Notes: generated by a model not told the origin, from the letters alone. DNA of 64,000 nucleotides from Cribrihabitans_A pelagius (GCF_048820915.1 NZ_JBMERR010000006.1:143111-207110), one strand, 5' to 3'; shown: positions 33,978 through 44,021, counted from the first letter of the stretch. A program made the numbers and translations.

Positions 33978-34663
33978 GCCTGTTGTCGCTGACATCCGTC
34001 GAAGCTTCCTATGGCGCGTCGCAAGCCCTGTTCGGCGTCGATCTGAACATCGGCGAAGGTGAGGTCGCGGCGCTGATGGGACGCAATGGCATGGGCAAGA
34101 CCACCACCATCAAGACCATCTGCGGTATGCTGCCGGCCTCGGGCGGAGAGCTGCGCTTTGACGGGCAGAACCTGCGCGCGCTGCCTTCACACCGGATCGC
34201 GCGGCTTGGTATCGGGTTGGTGCCGGAAGGGCGGCGCTGCTTCCCGGCGCTGACGGTGGAGGAGAACCTGATCGCCGCCGCCCGCCCGGGCGAGTGGGAT
34301 TTGGCCAAGGTGGCGCAGCTGTTCCCGCGGCTGGGCGAGCGGCGCAGCCAGCAGGCGCAGTCGCTCTCCGGCGGGGAGCAGCAGATGCTGGCAATCGGCC
34401 GCGCCCTGATGACCAATCCGCGCCTTCTAATCCTGGACGAGGCGACCGAAGGCCTGGCCCCGGTGGTGCGGCAGGAGATCTGGGCCGCCATCGGCCGGCT
34501 GAAGCGGGAAACCGGCCTTGCGATCCTGGTGGTGGACAAGACGCTGAAGGAACTCGCCGCCGTGGCCGACCGCGCGGTGATCCTCAACAAGGGCAAGAGC
34601 GTCTGGACCGGCGGTATTGAAGCGCTGACACCTGAGCTGACCGACCACTACCTCGGCGTGTGA
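33974..34663 (+). CDS. ABC transporter ATP-binding protein, LivF family
   Basis: 229 residues. Walker A is GRNGMGKTT (a LivF-type Met replaces the common Ala), signature SLSGGEQQMLAIGRAL, and Walker B LLILDEATEGLAP. It ends the transporter operon. The D-loop and switch region read LAILVVDKTLKEL, in which the usual switch-region His is replaced by Asp-Lys. A GC-rich hairpin follows 19 bp after the stop. Confidence 0.94.
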   Translation: MSLLSLTSVEASYGASQALFGVDLNIGEGEVAALMGRNGMGKTTTIKTICGMLPASGGELRFDGQNLRALPSHRIARLGIGLVPEGRRCFPALTVEENLIAAARPGEWDLAKVAQLFPRLGERRSQQAQSLSGGEQQMLAIGRALMTNPRLLILDEATEGLAPVVRQEIWAAIGRLKRETGLAILVVDKTLKELAAVADRAVILNKGKSVWTGGIEALTPELTDHYLGV

Positions 34664-34682
34664 ACGGAGGCACAGGCACTGC

Positions 34683-34707
34683 GCCCCCGCGGTTCTGCCG
34701 CGGGGGC
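34683..34707 (+). terminator. GC-rich hairpin after the liv-type operon
   Basis: Arms GCCCCCGCGG (34683-34692) and 34698-34707 are exact complements with the loop TTCTG. No T-tract follows, so termination strength is uncertain, but it is the only strong structure between livF and the next gene. Confidence 0.6.
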
Positions 34708-34740
34708 GGCGCGGAGGGGAACTTTCGCGCTCTGGCGGGC

Positions 34741-34767
34741 GTTTAGAACCCATCGATGGTTCTAAAC
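34741..34767. promoter_or_regulatory. 10-bp inverted repeat upstream of the mgtC-like gene
   Basis: GTTTAGAACC (34741-34750) and its exact complement at 34758-34767, with the 7-nt centre CATCGAT. It lies 28 bp before the ATG chosen for the MgtC-family gene. It is AT-richer than its surroundings and not followed by a T-tract, which fits an operator better than a terminator. Confidence 0.55.
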
Positions 34768-34794
34768 ACTCAGCTGCCGGGCCGTAGTTTCAAT

Positions 34795-35316
34795 ATGATG
34801 GATCTCTTCGCCAAAGAAATCGCCATTTCCTTCGGTATGCCTTGGCAGGTGCTATTGTTCCGCCTTCTCGGCGCGCTGCTTTTCACCGGCCTCATCGGTT
34901 TCGAGCGCGAGGTGGTGCGCCGCCCGGCCGGGCTCAGGACGCATATGCTCACCGGCATGGCCTCCTGCGTCTACTGCCTGGTGATGCTGCACTTGCTGGA
35001 AAGCGCCTCCGAGCGCGGCGACCAAGTCCGTGTTGACCCGATTCGCGTGGTGGAGGCGGTGACCCAGGGCGTCGCCTTCCTGGCGGCAGGCCTCATCATT
35101 TATACTAGGGGGAAGGTGCGCGGGCTGACCACTGGCGCCAGCATGTGGCTGGCCGCGGCGATCGGGCTGGCCTGCGGCCTGGGCCTGTGGTTCCTCGCCA
35201 CCGCGACGACCGTGCTCGCCCTCATCATCATCCGTGTCATCAAGCTCGGCGAGAAGGCCGCGGGGACGTACACCGCCGGCCCGGAAGAGGACGCCGAAGA
35301 GCAGAGCGAACGCTGA
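34795..35316 (+). CDS. MgtC/SapB-family membrane protein
   Basis: About 173 residues from ATG 34795 (34798 is equally possible); the longer frame would start inside the inverted repeat at 34741-34767. It has four to five hydrophobic helices and the family signature LLFTGLIGFEREVVRRPAGL followed by RTHMLTGMASC, then GVAFLAAGLIIYTRGKVRGL and TTGASMWLAAAIGLACGLG. MgtC proteins support survival at low Mg2+ or within hosts and modulate the F-ATPase in some bacteria. The C-terminus is acidic (GPEEDAEEQSER). It lies 3 bp upstream of an exoD-like gene, probably cotranscribed. Confidence 0.88.
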   Translation: MMDLFAKEIAISFGMPWQVLLFRLLGALLFTGLIGFEREVVRRPAGLRTHMLTGMASCVYCLVMLHLLESASERGDQVRVDPIRVVEAVTQGVAFLAAGLIIYTRGKVRGLTTGASMWLAAAIGLACGLGLWFLATATTVLALIIIRVIKLGEKAAGTYTAGPEEDAEEQSER

Positions 35317-35319
35317 TCC

Positions 35320-35901
35320 ATGCAGAAACAGACTATCCGCTCCCTTGGCGATGTCGCCGATCAGATCCGCTCGGTCAGCGGCAACGGCCATGTCTCTATT
35401 GACGGTCTGGTGCAGGCATTGGGGCGGCGGAGCCATCAAACGCTCTTGCTGATCGTCGCCCTCACTGCCGCAACGCCGCTCTCAGGCATTCCGGGTCTGT
35501 CGGCGGTTTGCGGGCTGGTGATTGCGCTGATCTCGCTGGAGATGCTGCTGAGCTACCGCGAAGTCCGGCTGCCGCGGAAACTGTCGCGGCAGAATGTGAA
35601 GGGCCAGTCGGTGGAGAGGATCCTTTCCAAGGTGGAGCCCTTCCTGCGCTGGCTCGACCGCCACACGCACCACCGGATGACCGGCCTGTTCCACCGACCC
35701 CTGATCTACATCCCGCAGGTGATCTGCCTGCTCTCGGGGCTGACGATGCCTTTTCTGGAGTTCATCCCCTTCTCCGGTTCGATCGTGGCCAGCGGGGTGG
35801 CGCTGCTGGCGTTTGCGATGTTCACCCGCGACGGGCTGTTCTTCCTGCTGGCGCTGCTGCCCTATACCGGGATTGCGGCGCTGGTGCTGCGCATTCTCTA
35901 G
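35320..35901 (+). CDS. ExoD-family exopolysaccharide synthesis protein
   Basis: 193 residues. It begins with a soluble segment GNGHVSIDGLVQALGRRSHQ, followed by LLLIVALTAATPLSGIPGLS, a conserved ExoD segment, and SLEMLLSYREVRLPRKLSRQ. Two to three membrane helices lie at the C-terminus (LTMPFLEFIPFSGSIVASGV and LFFLLALLPYTGIAALVL). ExoD was named from Rhizobium exopolysaccharide/alkali-sensitivity mutants; the molecular activity is unclear. It starts 3 bp after the mgtC-like gene. Confidence 0.87.
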   Translation: MQKQTIRSLGDVADQIRSVSGNGHVSIDGLVQALGRRSHQTLLLIVALTAATPLSGIPGLSAVCGLVIALISLEMLLSYREVRLPRKLSRQNVKGQSVERILSKVEPFLRWLDRHTHHRMTGLFHRPLIYIPQVICLLSGLTMPFLEFIPFSGSIVASGVALLAFAMFTRDGLFFLLALLPYTGIAALVLRIL

Positions 35902-36023
35902 ACAGGCCGCCTGCGCGGCCGCCGGGAACGCGGACAGGACGCATAGGGGCGTCCGGATCGTTAGTGCCATCCACATGCATGATGCTCCGCACCGGCGCGG
36001 GGCTCTGCATTGCGGGGTCGCGG

Positions 36024-36520
36024 TCAGGCCAATCTGCCCGGCCACCAGCCCGCCGGCCCGGGGTCAAAGGCGATGCCCGGGCTGAAGGCGCCGATGTTCA
36101 GGCCCGAGGCCACATCCACGGCGCCGGGGCCACCTCGCGGGCGGTCTGCACCACGCAGAACTGCAGCGGCGGCACGCTGGCGAAGGCAAAGCCGCCCCAG
36201 AAGGCCGCCACGGCCACCGTGACCACCTTGTTGGTAAGCGCGGTGCCCGGGGCGGCCAGCAGCCCGGCAAGTCCCGCGAAGATGATGTTCAGCGACGGCA
36301 CCGCCCCGATCCGGTTGCCCAGCTTGCCGCCGATGATGTCCCCCGCGACCGAGGCGCCGTAGAGCAGGATCACGAGGCTCACCGTGCCGGCCGGGAAGCC
36401 GGTGACATCGGTCAGCGTCGGCGCGGGGAGGGTGAAGGCGATGAAGTTGCCGCCATAGCCCACGGCGGTGATCAGATGGTCCAGCAGCAGCCGGGGCGAG
36501 GTCGGAACCTGGGTTTGGGT
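36024..36520 (-). pseudogene. MFS transporter relic (C-terminal half, frameshifted)
   Basis: The minus strand reads HLITAVGYGGNFIAFTLPAP then TLTDVTGFPAGTVSLVILLY, GGKLGNRIGAVPSLNIIF and AAFWGGFAFASVPPLQF in one frame. It then continues in another frame with ASGLNIGAFSPGIAFDPGP. This follows the second half of AraJ/YdhP-type arabinose-efflux permeases (TALGYGG, GFSPGxVSLVLLLFG, FALVPPLQ, LNIGAFNxGIA). The N-terminal six helices are absent and a frameshift separates the last pieces. No start or SD is present. The surrounding 35.9-37.1 kb stretch holds no intact gene apart from a doubtful small ORF. Confidence 0.68.
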
Positions 36521-36674
36521 GCGCAAGCTCCGCGCGCCTTCGCGGGCTCCGGCCGTCCGCGCTCTTCGTGCCAACCGCCTCAGAACCTTGGCGCACAGCG
36601 GCCTTCATGGGCTCAGACCTTCATCCCGCAGCGGTGCGCCTTGGCGGCCGGACAGAGCGAGATTGCCGGGATCG

Positions 36675-36848
36675 TCACAACAGGCGTCCGCGTCGCGACA
36701 TCGAGAGCCAGCCGGTGTTCCCGGTCATCCGGATCTGCACGGGGCTGGGGTTCAGCACGGCGGCGCCGATGCCCCTTTCCTTGCCTTCGCGCAGGATGTT
36801 TCTGAAAAAATCCCGCATGCCGCGTTTTCCGTTGGCTGTATGAGGCAT
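36675..36848 (-). CDS. Small ORF, unidentified (possibly truncated)
   Basis: 57 codons from ATG 36848 with a fair SD (ggagggaac, 8 bp upstream). It begins MPHTANGKRGMRDFFRNILR and continues EGKERGIGAAVLNPSPVQ. A coherent-looking continuation, ALDVATRTPVVTIPAISL, lies in the next frame down to 36613, so the gene may be frameshifted. I do not recognise the family. It sits directly upstream of, and on the same strand as, the MFS relic. Confidence 0.3.
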   Translation of the reverse strand: MPHTANGKRGMRDFFRNILREGKERGIGAAVLNPSPVQIRMTGNTGWLSMSRRGRLL

Positions 36849-37149
36849 GATTGGTTCCCTCCGGCGGGAGAGTATTCCGTTCAGCATGGGTCGGACACTC
36901 CGCCGGGGCCAGGTGCCTGTGCCCGCACCCAGCGGCATTTCGGGAACCTCCCCGGGCGATGGCGCGCAGCGCATTTCCGGGGGCGGCAGTGCGGCAGGTG
37001 ACCTCGGCCGCCGGCAGCCGCCCCCCGCCCGCCACAATTCCATTCTTCAGTGAGGGGTAACGGGGAATTATTTCCAGCAAGCGTGTTATGAAAAATTCCT
37101 TTCCGGCCGGCAGACACGTGAAAGCGGCTTCCGTGAGCGCGCTGCCGGT

Positions 37150-37626
37150 TCAGCGCTGCGCCCAGTTGACCGGCAGAGTGCTGACCGACTTCATCTCCTT
37201 CAGCGACAGGTTGGAGCGGATGCCGGTCACCCCGGGCAGGCGCCGCAGGGTGGTGTCCACGAAGCGGCTGTAGTCATCGAGATCCCGGGCCACCGCGATC
37301 AGCAGGAAGTCGTCCGCCCCGGTGGTGTTGTGGCAGGCGAGGATGTTGGGCGCAGTCTCCACGATGCGCTGGAATTCCGCGGTTGCGGCCTGGTCGTGCT
37401 CGGAGCAGCGCAGCTGCACGAAGGCCATCACCCCCAGCCCCAGCTTGCGCCGGTTCAGATTGGCCTGGTAGCCCTCGATCACGCCGCTGTTCTCCAGCCG
37501 CTTCAGCCGCCGCCAGCACGGCGTTTCGCTCATCGAAAGCTGCTCGGCGAGCTTTGCGTTGGTCATGCGCCCGTCCTGCTGCAGCAGGGTAAGGATCTGG
37601 GCATTGGTCGAATCGATCTGGATCAT
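37150..37626 (-). CDS. Lrp/AsnC-family transcriptional regulator
   Basis: 158 residues from ATG 37626. The N-terminal helix-turn-helix shows IDSTNAQILTLLQQDGRMTN and LAEQLSMSETPCWRRLKRLE, followed by the AsnC ligand-binding/RAM domain with ADDFLLIAVARDLDDYSRFV and LRRLPGVTGIRSNLSLKEMK. It is divergent from the zinc alcohol dehydrogenase with 150 bp between the starts, the usual arrangement for a local activator. A longer start (TTG 37644) is possible. Confidence 0.92.
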   Translation of the reverse strand: MIQIDSTNAQILTLLQQDGRMTNAKLAEQLSMSETPCWRRLKRLENSGVIEGYQANLNRRKLGLGVMAFVQLRCSEHDQAATAEFQRIVETAPNILACHNTTGADDFLLIAVARDLDDYSRFVDTTLRRLPGVTGIRSNLSLKEMKSVSTLPVNWAQR

Positions 37627-37776
37627 GAGGCAGGCTCTCCTCAATTATTGCAGTATATTGGCAGAGACCCCTCCAATGTCCTGCAAATCAGGCAAGAATG
37701 GCAAAGGTCTTTCCCGCGGCCACGCTATGCTCCAGCAATAGGAACTGCCCCAAGATCGCGCCGAGGAGCTGACCAG

Positions 37777-38817
<1,041 letters not shown>

Positions 38818-38924
38818 CGCCGCCGCACACCGGCAGATCCGGGCCCGCACGCCCGCAAGCTGGCTCGGACCGCGGGCGCCTGTGGGCACACGGACGGCCG
38901 GGCTGCGGTCACTGCGCCGCCGGC

Positions 38925-39854
38925 TCAGCGCTCATCTGAACTTGCGTCCGGCGCGTTCTCATCCGAAAGAAACCCCGTCAGCCGTGCGGCCTCGGCCCGC
39001 GGCGGCTGCTGGGCTGAATGGCTCAGGAAATAGCCCAGCCGCGGCGATTGCGCCGCGGGGCCGAGGCGGATCAGGGCGCCGCTCGCCAGTTCGGAGGCCA
39101 GGATGGCCGGGCTGGCTAGCGCGATGCCACGCCCCTCCAGCGCCGCGCCGATGGAGCGCGCATAGGTACCGCAATCGGCGCGCGCCCAGCCGCCAACCTC
39201 CGCCGCCTCGCCCCAATTGTCCCAGTTCGTCCATTCCGGCGTGAGCCGCGGGAAATTCAGCAGCGGCGGGCGGCTTTGCGGCAAAAGGCGCGACAGCGGT
39301 TCACCGGGTCCGATCCCCGCCGTGCGGGCCAGTCCGGGGGAGATCACCGGCACCAGCACGTCCGGGAACAGCGGTGCGGAGACACGCCCCGGCCACGCCC
39401 CGCTGCCGTGCAGTATGGCAATGTCGTTGGCGGAATCCAGCAAGGCTGAAGGCTGATCGGAGGCAACCAGTTCCACCGGGCACGCGAGATCCGACAGTTC
39501 GAAGCGTTTCAGCCGTGGCGACAGCCAGAACAGCGACACCGCGCTATTGGCAGCGATGCGCACCGGCGTATCGGGCCGCGCCGCAATGCCTGACAGTGCG
39601 GATTCGGTGAAATCCAGCAGGGTCGCACATTGCCCGGCCAGCTTGCGGCCGCTCTCAGTCAGTTCAATCATCCGGCCCGCGCGCAGGAACAGGGCAACGC
39701 CCAGATGCGCCTCCAGCTGCCGCACGCGCTTGCTGACGGCGGTCTGGGTGACCAGCAGCTCTTCTGCGGCCTCGGAGAAGCTGAGGCGGCGGGCGGCGGC
39801 CTCGAAGAAGATCAGACTGTCGAGCGGGGGCAGGGAACGGCGGTAATTTTTCAT
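38925..39854 (-). CDS. LysR-family transcriptional regulator (GcvA-like)
   Basis: 309 residues from ATG 39854; the frame continues upstream, but the helix-turn-helix begins right after this Met. N-terminal HTH: LDSLIFFEAAARRLSFSEAA then LLVTQTAVSKRVRQLEAHLG. The substrate-binding domain includes IAANSAVSLFWLSPRLKRFE and ALLDSANDIAILHGSGAWPG. It is divergent from the DddP-like gene with 97 bp between starts, so it most likely controls that gene. Confidence 0.92.
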   Translation of the reverse strand: MKNYRRSLPPLDSLIFFEAAARRLSFSEAAEELLVTQTAVSKRVRQLEAHLGVALFLRAGRMIELTESGRKLAGQCATLLDFTESALSGIAARPDTPVRIAANSAVSLFWLSPRLKRFELSDLACPVELVASDQPSALLDSANDIAILHGSGAWPGRVSAPLFPDVLVPVISPGLARTAGIGPGEPLSRLLPQSRPPLLNFPRLTPEWTNWDNWGEAAEVGGWARADCGTYARSIGAALEGRGIALASPAILASELASGALIRLGPAAQSPRLGYFLSHSAQQPPRAEAARLTGFLSDENAPDASSDER

Positions 39855-39951
39855 GACCTCAGGTTGCTCATAAGCGGGAATATTCGGCCTTTTACACGCA
39901 AGCCCAGTCCAACCTATCCTGCAAGCGTTCCTCTGGCATCGGGAGTTTTCC

Positions 39952-41244
39952 ATGGCCGAATTTGACTGGCACGCCGAACGCAGCGATCTGTCGGGGCTTG
40001 CCCTCCTGGACCGCGCCCCCGAAAGCGATGGCATCGATCTGGGCGCGGTGCGGCGCTACCGGCTGGATCGGGTACGCGGCGAGATGATCAAGCGTGGCAT
40101 CGCGGCGCTGATCCTGTCGGACCCGGTGAACATCCGCTATGCCACCGGCACCCGCAACATGCAGGTGTTTTCCATGCGCAACGCTCCCGCTCGCTACCTG
40201 CTGCTGACCGAAAGCCGCGCGATCCTGTTCGAATTCACCGGCTGCCTGCATCTGGCCGAGGGTTATGAAACAGTGGACGAGGTGCGCCCGGCCAAAACCG
40301 CCAGCTTTGCCGCCGCAGGTCCTCATATCGCAGAACGCGAGCGGGACTGGGCACGGGAGACCGGTGATTTGATTGCCTCGCTCACCGGGCGGGGCGTCAC
40401 GGTCGGCATGGAACGGATGAATGCCGGGGCCGCGATTGCCCTGAAGGAGGCGGGCTTTGCCATCGTGGATGCGCAGGAGCCGGTGGAAATGGCCCGCGCC
40501 ATCAAGTCGGAGGAGGAGATGAAATGCGTCCGCGCCAGCCTGCGCGCCACCGAAGCGGGCGTCTCCCGCCTGCGGGCCGCGCTGCGCCCGGGGCTGACCG
40601 AAAATGAACTCTGGTCAGTGCTGCACCAGGCGGTGATCGAGCAAAACGGCGACTATTGCGAAACCCGCCTGCTCAGCGCCGGTGCGCGCACCAACCCCTG
40701 GTTCCAGGAAACCGCGCATCACGTGATCGGAGAGAACGAGCTGGTGGCGCTGGATACGGATGTGGTGGGCTGCCACGGCTATTACTCGGACTTCTCCCGC
40801 ACATTCCACGCGGGCCCCGGCAAGCCCACGGGCGCGCAGCGCACCCTCTACCAGACCGCTCTGGAGCAGGTCTATCACAACATCGGCATCCTGAAGCCGG
40901 GCATGAGCTTCCGCGACTATGCCGGCCGGGCCTGGGACATTCCCGAAAAATACCACTCCAACCGTTATTATCTGTCCTCGCACGGCTGCGGCATGACCGG
41001 CGAATACCCCTATCTTTACCACTCGGACGATTTCCCGGCGGCGGGCTATGACGGCGTGATCGAGCCCGGCATGACGATCTGCGTCGAAAGCTATATCGGC
41101 GAGGAGGGCGGCCATGAGGGCGTGAAGCTGGAGCAGCAGGTGCTGATCACCGAGGCCGGAGTAGAGCTGCTGTCGCAGTTCCCCTTCGAGGACAGCCTGA
41201 TGGACACTGGCTTTCAACCCGCATTTCCGCTGCCGCGGATCTGA
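39952..41244 (+). CDS. M24-family metalloenzyme, DddP-like (possible DMSP lyase)
   Basis: 430 residues with the creatinase N-domain (EMIKRGIAALILSDPVNIRY) and the pita-bread M24 C-domain. Metal ligands can be placed at D268, D270, D280, H344, E379 and E394, in LDTDVVGCHGYYSDFSR, SSHGCGMTGEYP, ICVESYIGEEGG and VKLEQQVLIT. Their spacing (2, 10, 64, 35, 15) is identical to that I recall for Ruegeria DddP, including the extra DxD aspartate that ordinary prolidases lack. DddP cleaves dimethylsulfoniopropionate to DMS and acrylate. The sequence around the ligands differs from canonical DddP (GCHGYYSD versus GAYGICTD), so it may be a paralogue with another substrate. Confidence 0.6.
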   Translation: MAEFDWHAERSDLSGLALLDRAPESDGIDLGAVRRYRLDRVRGEMIKRGIAALILSDPVNIRYATGTRNMQVFSMRNAPARYLLLTESRAILFEFTGCLHLAEGYETVDEVRPAKTASFAAAGPHIAERERDWARETGDLIASLTGRGVTVGMERMNAGAAIALKEAGFAIVDAQEPVEMARAIKSEEEMKCVRASLRATEAGVSRLRAALRPGLTENELWSVLHQAVIEQNGDYCETRLLSAGARTNPWFQETAHHVIGENELVALDTDVVGCHGYYSDFSRTFHAGPGKPTGAQRTLYQTALEQVYHNIGILKPGMSFRDYAGRAWDIPEKYHSNRYYLSSHGCGMTGEYPYLYHSDDFPAAGYDGVIEPGMTICVESYIGEEGGHEGVKLEQQVLITEAGVELLSQFPFEDSLMDTGFQPAFPLPRI

Positions 41245-41518
41245 CGGCCGCCTTCAGGTGTGCCGCCCGCGGCGCAACGCGCGCGGCGCGGCATGTCCCG
41301 CCGGTGGCGGCGGTCTGCGCTGCCCGGGGCCGGGCCGGCGGCGTCAACAAAGCGGCAACTCTCAACCTGAAGAGGTTTTCCCTCGCTTACGCTTTTCTCG
41401 ATAAACTTCAAGAACTTCAATGAAGTGACAGGGCGCCGGATGGACCGCCATTTGATTGAAGGGGGACGAAAACCACAGGTTCACCCTCGGTGACGACCAT
41501 TGAGAGATCATCGATACC

Positions 41519-42992
41519 TTGGACGACAAGATCAGCCCCGGCAAGGGTGCCGGCACGCTTCAGGGCGGCGCCGTAAATGATGTGCTCTCCGGCGGCCGCG
41601 GGCATGACATGGCGCAGAACGCGGGCGCGCTGGCGGGTTACCGGTTTGCCCTCAACGGCCGCACTCTCACCGCTTCCACCCGCGACGCGGAGGCGGCGGA
41701 TGCAGGGCAGGACAGCCTCAAGGACATCGAACCGCTCTATTTCGAGGCCAGCGGCCAGACCGTGGCGGTGGCGGACCTGGGCACGGCGCAGCTGAGCGCG
41801 GATTCCGTCAGCGGCTCGGAAAACGGCGCCGTCGCCATCGATCTCGCGACGCTATTGGAGAACGACAGCGTCTTCGGTGTCGGAGAGAGGCCATCGCGTC
41901 GGCCGGTACCAGCGCGGCGGGCATCCGCATCGCTTTCGACGGCAGCCAGATCCTCTACAATCCGACGACGCGCTGCGGCGCCTGGAAGAGGGCGCGCTGT
42001 CCGAGGACAGCTTCACCTATTCCGTCACCGGCGCCGACGGCACCACCTGGACGCAGACCGTCGCGGTCTCGGTCACCGGCGCGGCGGAGGAGGACTGCGC
42101 GCTGACCGGCACCGCGGGCGGCGGCACCCTGATCGCCGGGCCCGAGACGTGCACCAGCGGCGCAGACGAGGGCAGCAACCGGGTGGAGACGCCCGCGGGC
42201 GAATTTCTGACCACCGCCGGGGCCGGGCACGGAAACAACGGTATTACAACCGGGACCGGCTTTTACGATCTGTTCACCGGGTCCGGCGATGATGTGTTCT
42301 CCATCGCCGGCGGCGGCAACAACACGCTCCTGATCGGCGAAGGCTGGGGGAACATCCGTACACTGGAGGGCGGTGACACCATCCGCGGCAGCAGCGGGGA
42401 CATCGGCAGCGGCTACAGCATCGACGCGGGCGCGGGTGAAAACGTGATCGAGCCGGGCAGAAACGCCGGCACGGAGATCTGGGCCGGCAGCGGGGATGAC
42501 CTCATCACCCGCGGCTGCGGCGATCACGAGATCCGCGACACCGGCGGCGGCCACCGGATCATCACTGGCGATGGACACGCGATGATAATTACCGGTGACG
42601 GCAATGACACCATCACGGTTGGCGACGGCTTCTTCTATATCGCCGCCTGCGCAGGGGACAACCGGATCACCACCGGCAGCGGCGATGAAACGCTGACCGG
42701 CGGCGCGGGTGACGGCACGATGTCGGGCGGCGAAGGGTATGACGCGGCGCGGTATGCCGGGACAGTGGATGGCTATGTCGTCACCAGCACCGGCTGCACC
42801 CTCACCTTTACCACCTGCGAAGCCGGGGCCGCGGATGCGGGCACCGGTCTTCTGTGCAGGATCGAGGCGCTGTTTTTCGGAGGCTGCGGTCAGCTGGTTG
42901 CGGTGGCGGATCCGCACGCCGCGCAGGAAGCACCGGAACCCGCGGCGCAGCTGCTGCCGCCGGGGCTGGAGAGCGACAGCTTCCTGTTCTGA
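41519..42992 (+). pseudogene. RTX/VCBS-like calcium-binding protein, broken by frameshifts
   Basis: The first frame (TTG near 41519) has a degenerate RTX start, GGAVNDVLSGGRGHDMAQNA, then DIEPLYFEASGQTVAVADL, and a VCBS/tandem-95 entry DLATLLENDSVFGV. Near 41885 the sense passes to a second frame (AIASAGTSAAGIRIAFDGSQ, ILYNPT). Near 41965 it passes to a third (EGALSEDSFTYSVTGADGTT, ending 42992), which carries eroded GxGxD repeats such as GDGNDTITVGDG and SGDETLTGGAGDGTMSGG. An intact copy would be a type-I secreted protein. Scattered cysteines, rare in RTX repeats, support drift. The 274-bp gap upstream shows no gene. Confidence 0.65.
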
Positions 42993-43064
42993 GGCCCAGG
43001 CGGGGGCAGGTCAAACGGGCACGGGCCGCGTGTTGGGGTCCGCCGCCTGTCTCGATCGGCCGCT

Positions 43065-44021
43065 TCAGCCGAAGGCAAAACCGGCGCAGCCCAGAAGCGC
43101 AGCGCGGTCGTCCTCGATGGTCCAGACCGGGGTCTCGGCGGTCTTGCCGATGCGGGCCGGGGTCTCAAGTACCGTTACGCAAGGGCCGGGCGCGGTGCTG
43201 AGCACGGCGCGGGCGACGCTGCCGGCCATGTAGATGCCCGCAGCGCACATGTAGTAGAGCGACAGGTCGCGCAGCAACAGGCCGATGAGGGTGGAATAGC
43301 GCTCCACCGCGGCTGTCACACCCTCGCGCCCCTCCGTGCCATAAGCGGCAATGGCGGCGCTGCCTTCCAGTTCTGCCTCACCCGTGCGTTGCTGGCAGAA
43401 GGCTGTGAAGCCGCGGCCGGAGAACAGTGTTTCCACCGTCGGGAACCCGGTGGGGTCGAGCCCATCAGTGCGGAGGGCTTCCGCGATGCTGAGCGGCAGG
43501 CCGGGGTGGCCCGCCTCCGCCGCCGGGCAGACAACGCGGCCGTTCGTGGCCAGCACGGGGCTCACGTTGAAGCCGGTGCCGATGCCCGCCACCAGCGATT
43601 GCGCGAGCCGCGGCTGGGCGGCGCCGCCGCTTCCCGGCCTGACTTCGCTCAGCTGCGACGGCGCCAGCGCGGGCACCGCATAGCCAAGCGCGGAGAGATC
43701 GTTGAGCAAATGCACCCGCGCACAACCGAAGCGCGCCGCGAGTGCCGAAGTCTCGACCTGCCAGTTGCGGTTGGTGAGCCGGGCAATGTCGCCATCCACC
43801 GGCCCCGCCACTGCGACCACCATTTCCTCCAGGCTGGGCGCGCCCTGGCCTGCCAGGTAGCTTTCCATCAGCGCTTCGAGGCTGGGCCAGTCGGCATTGG
43901 CAAAGCTCTCGGCGCTGCCGTCGAGCAACTGCCCCGCCCGGCTCAGGGCCAAGCGGGTGTTGCTGCCGCCGGCATCCGCGACCAGGCGCAGCGGGGCCGT
44001 ATCAGATGCTGGCGCGGCCAT
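43065..44021 (-). CDS. glk: Glucokinase
   Basis: 318 residues. The N-terminal phosphate-1 motif is LVADAGGSNTRLALS, then VVAVAGPVDGDIARLTNRNW, and the sugar-binding region HLLNDLSALGYAVPAL. The glucose-contacting EAGHPGLP motif and ETLFSGRGF segment place it in the bacterial Glk family (PF02685), not the ROK kinases. It phosphorylates cytosolic glucose using ATP. The gene is the last of an ABC transporter operon; its ATG shares one base with the ATPase stop, so uptake and phosphorylation are coupled. Confidence 0.92.
   Translation of the reverse strand: MAAPASDTAPLRLVADAGGSNTRLALSRAGQLLDGSAESFANADWPSLEALMESYLAGQGAPSLEEMVVAVAGPVDGDIARLTNRNWQVETSALAARFGCARVHLLNDLSALGYAVPALAPSQLSEVRPGSGGAAQPRLAQSLVAGIGTGFNVSPVLATNGRVVCPAAEAGHPGLPLSIAEALRTDGLDPTGFPTVETLFSGRGFTAFCQQRTGEAELEGSAAIAAYGTEGREGVTAAVERYSTLIGLLLRDLSLYYMCAAGIYMAGSVARAVLSTAPGPCVTVLETPARIGKTAETPVWTIEDDRAALLGCAGFAFG

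Noticed and set aside
39878..39885. GAATATTC palindrome between the LysR and DddP-like genes as an operator
   Set aside because: Eight bases is too short to be convincing and no clear LysR-type T-N11-A dyad surrounds it.
41417..41605. Minus-strand ORF with a smooth hydrophobic reading (VVQGIDDLSMVV)
   Set aside because: It is antisense to the start of the RTX-like relic, lacks an SD and has no homologue I can name.
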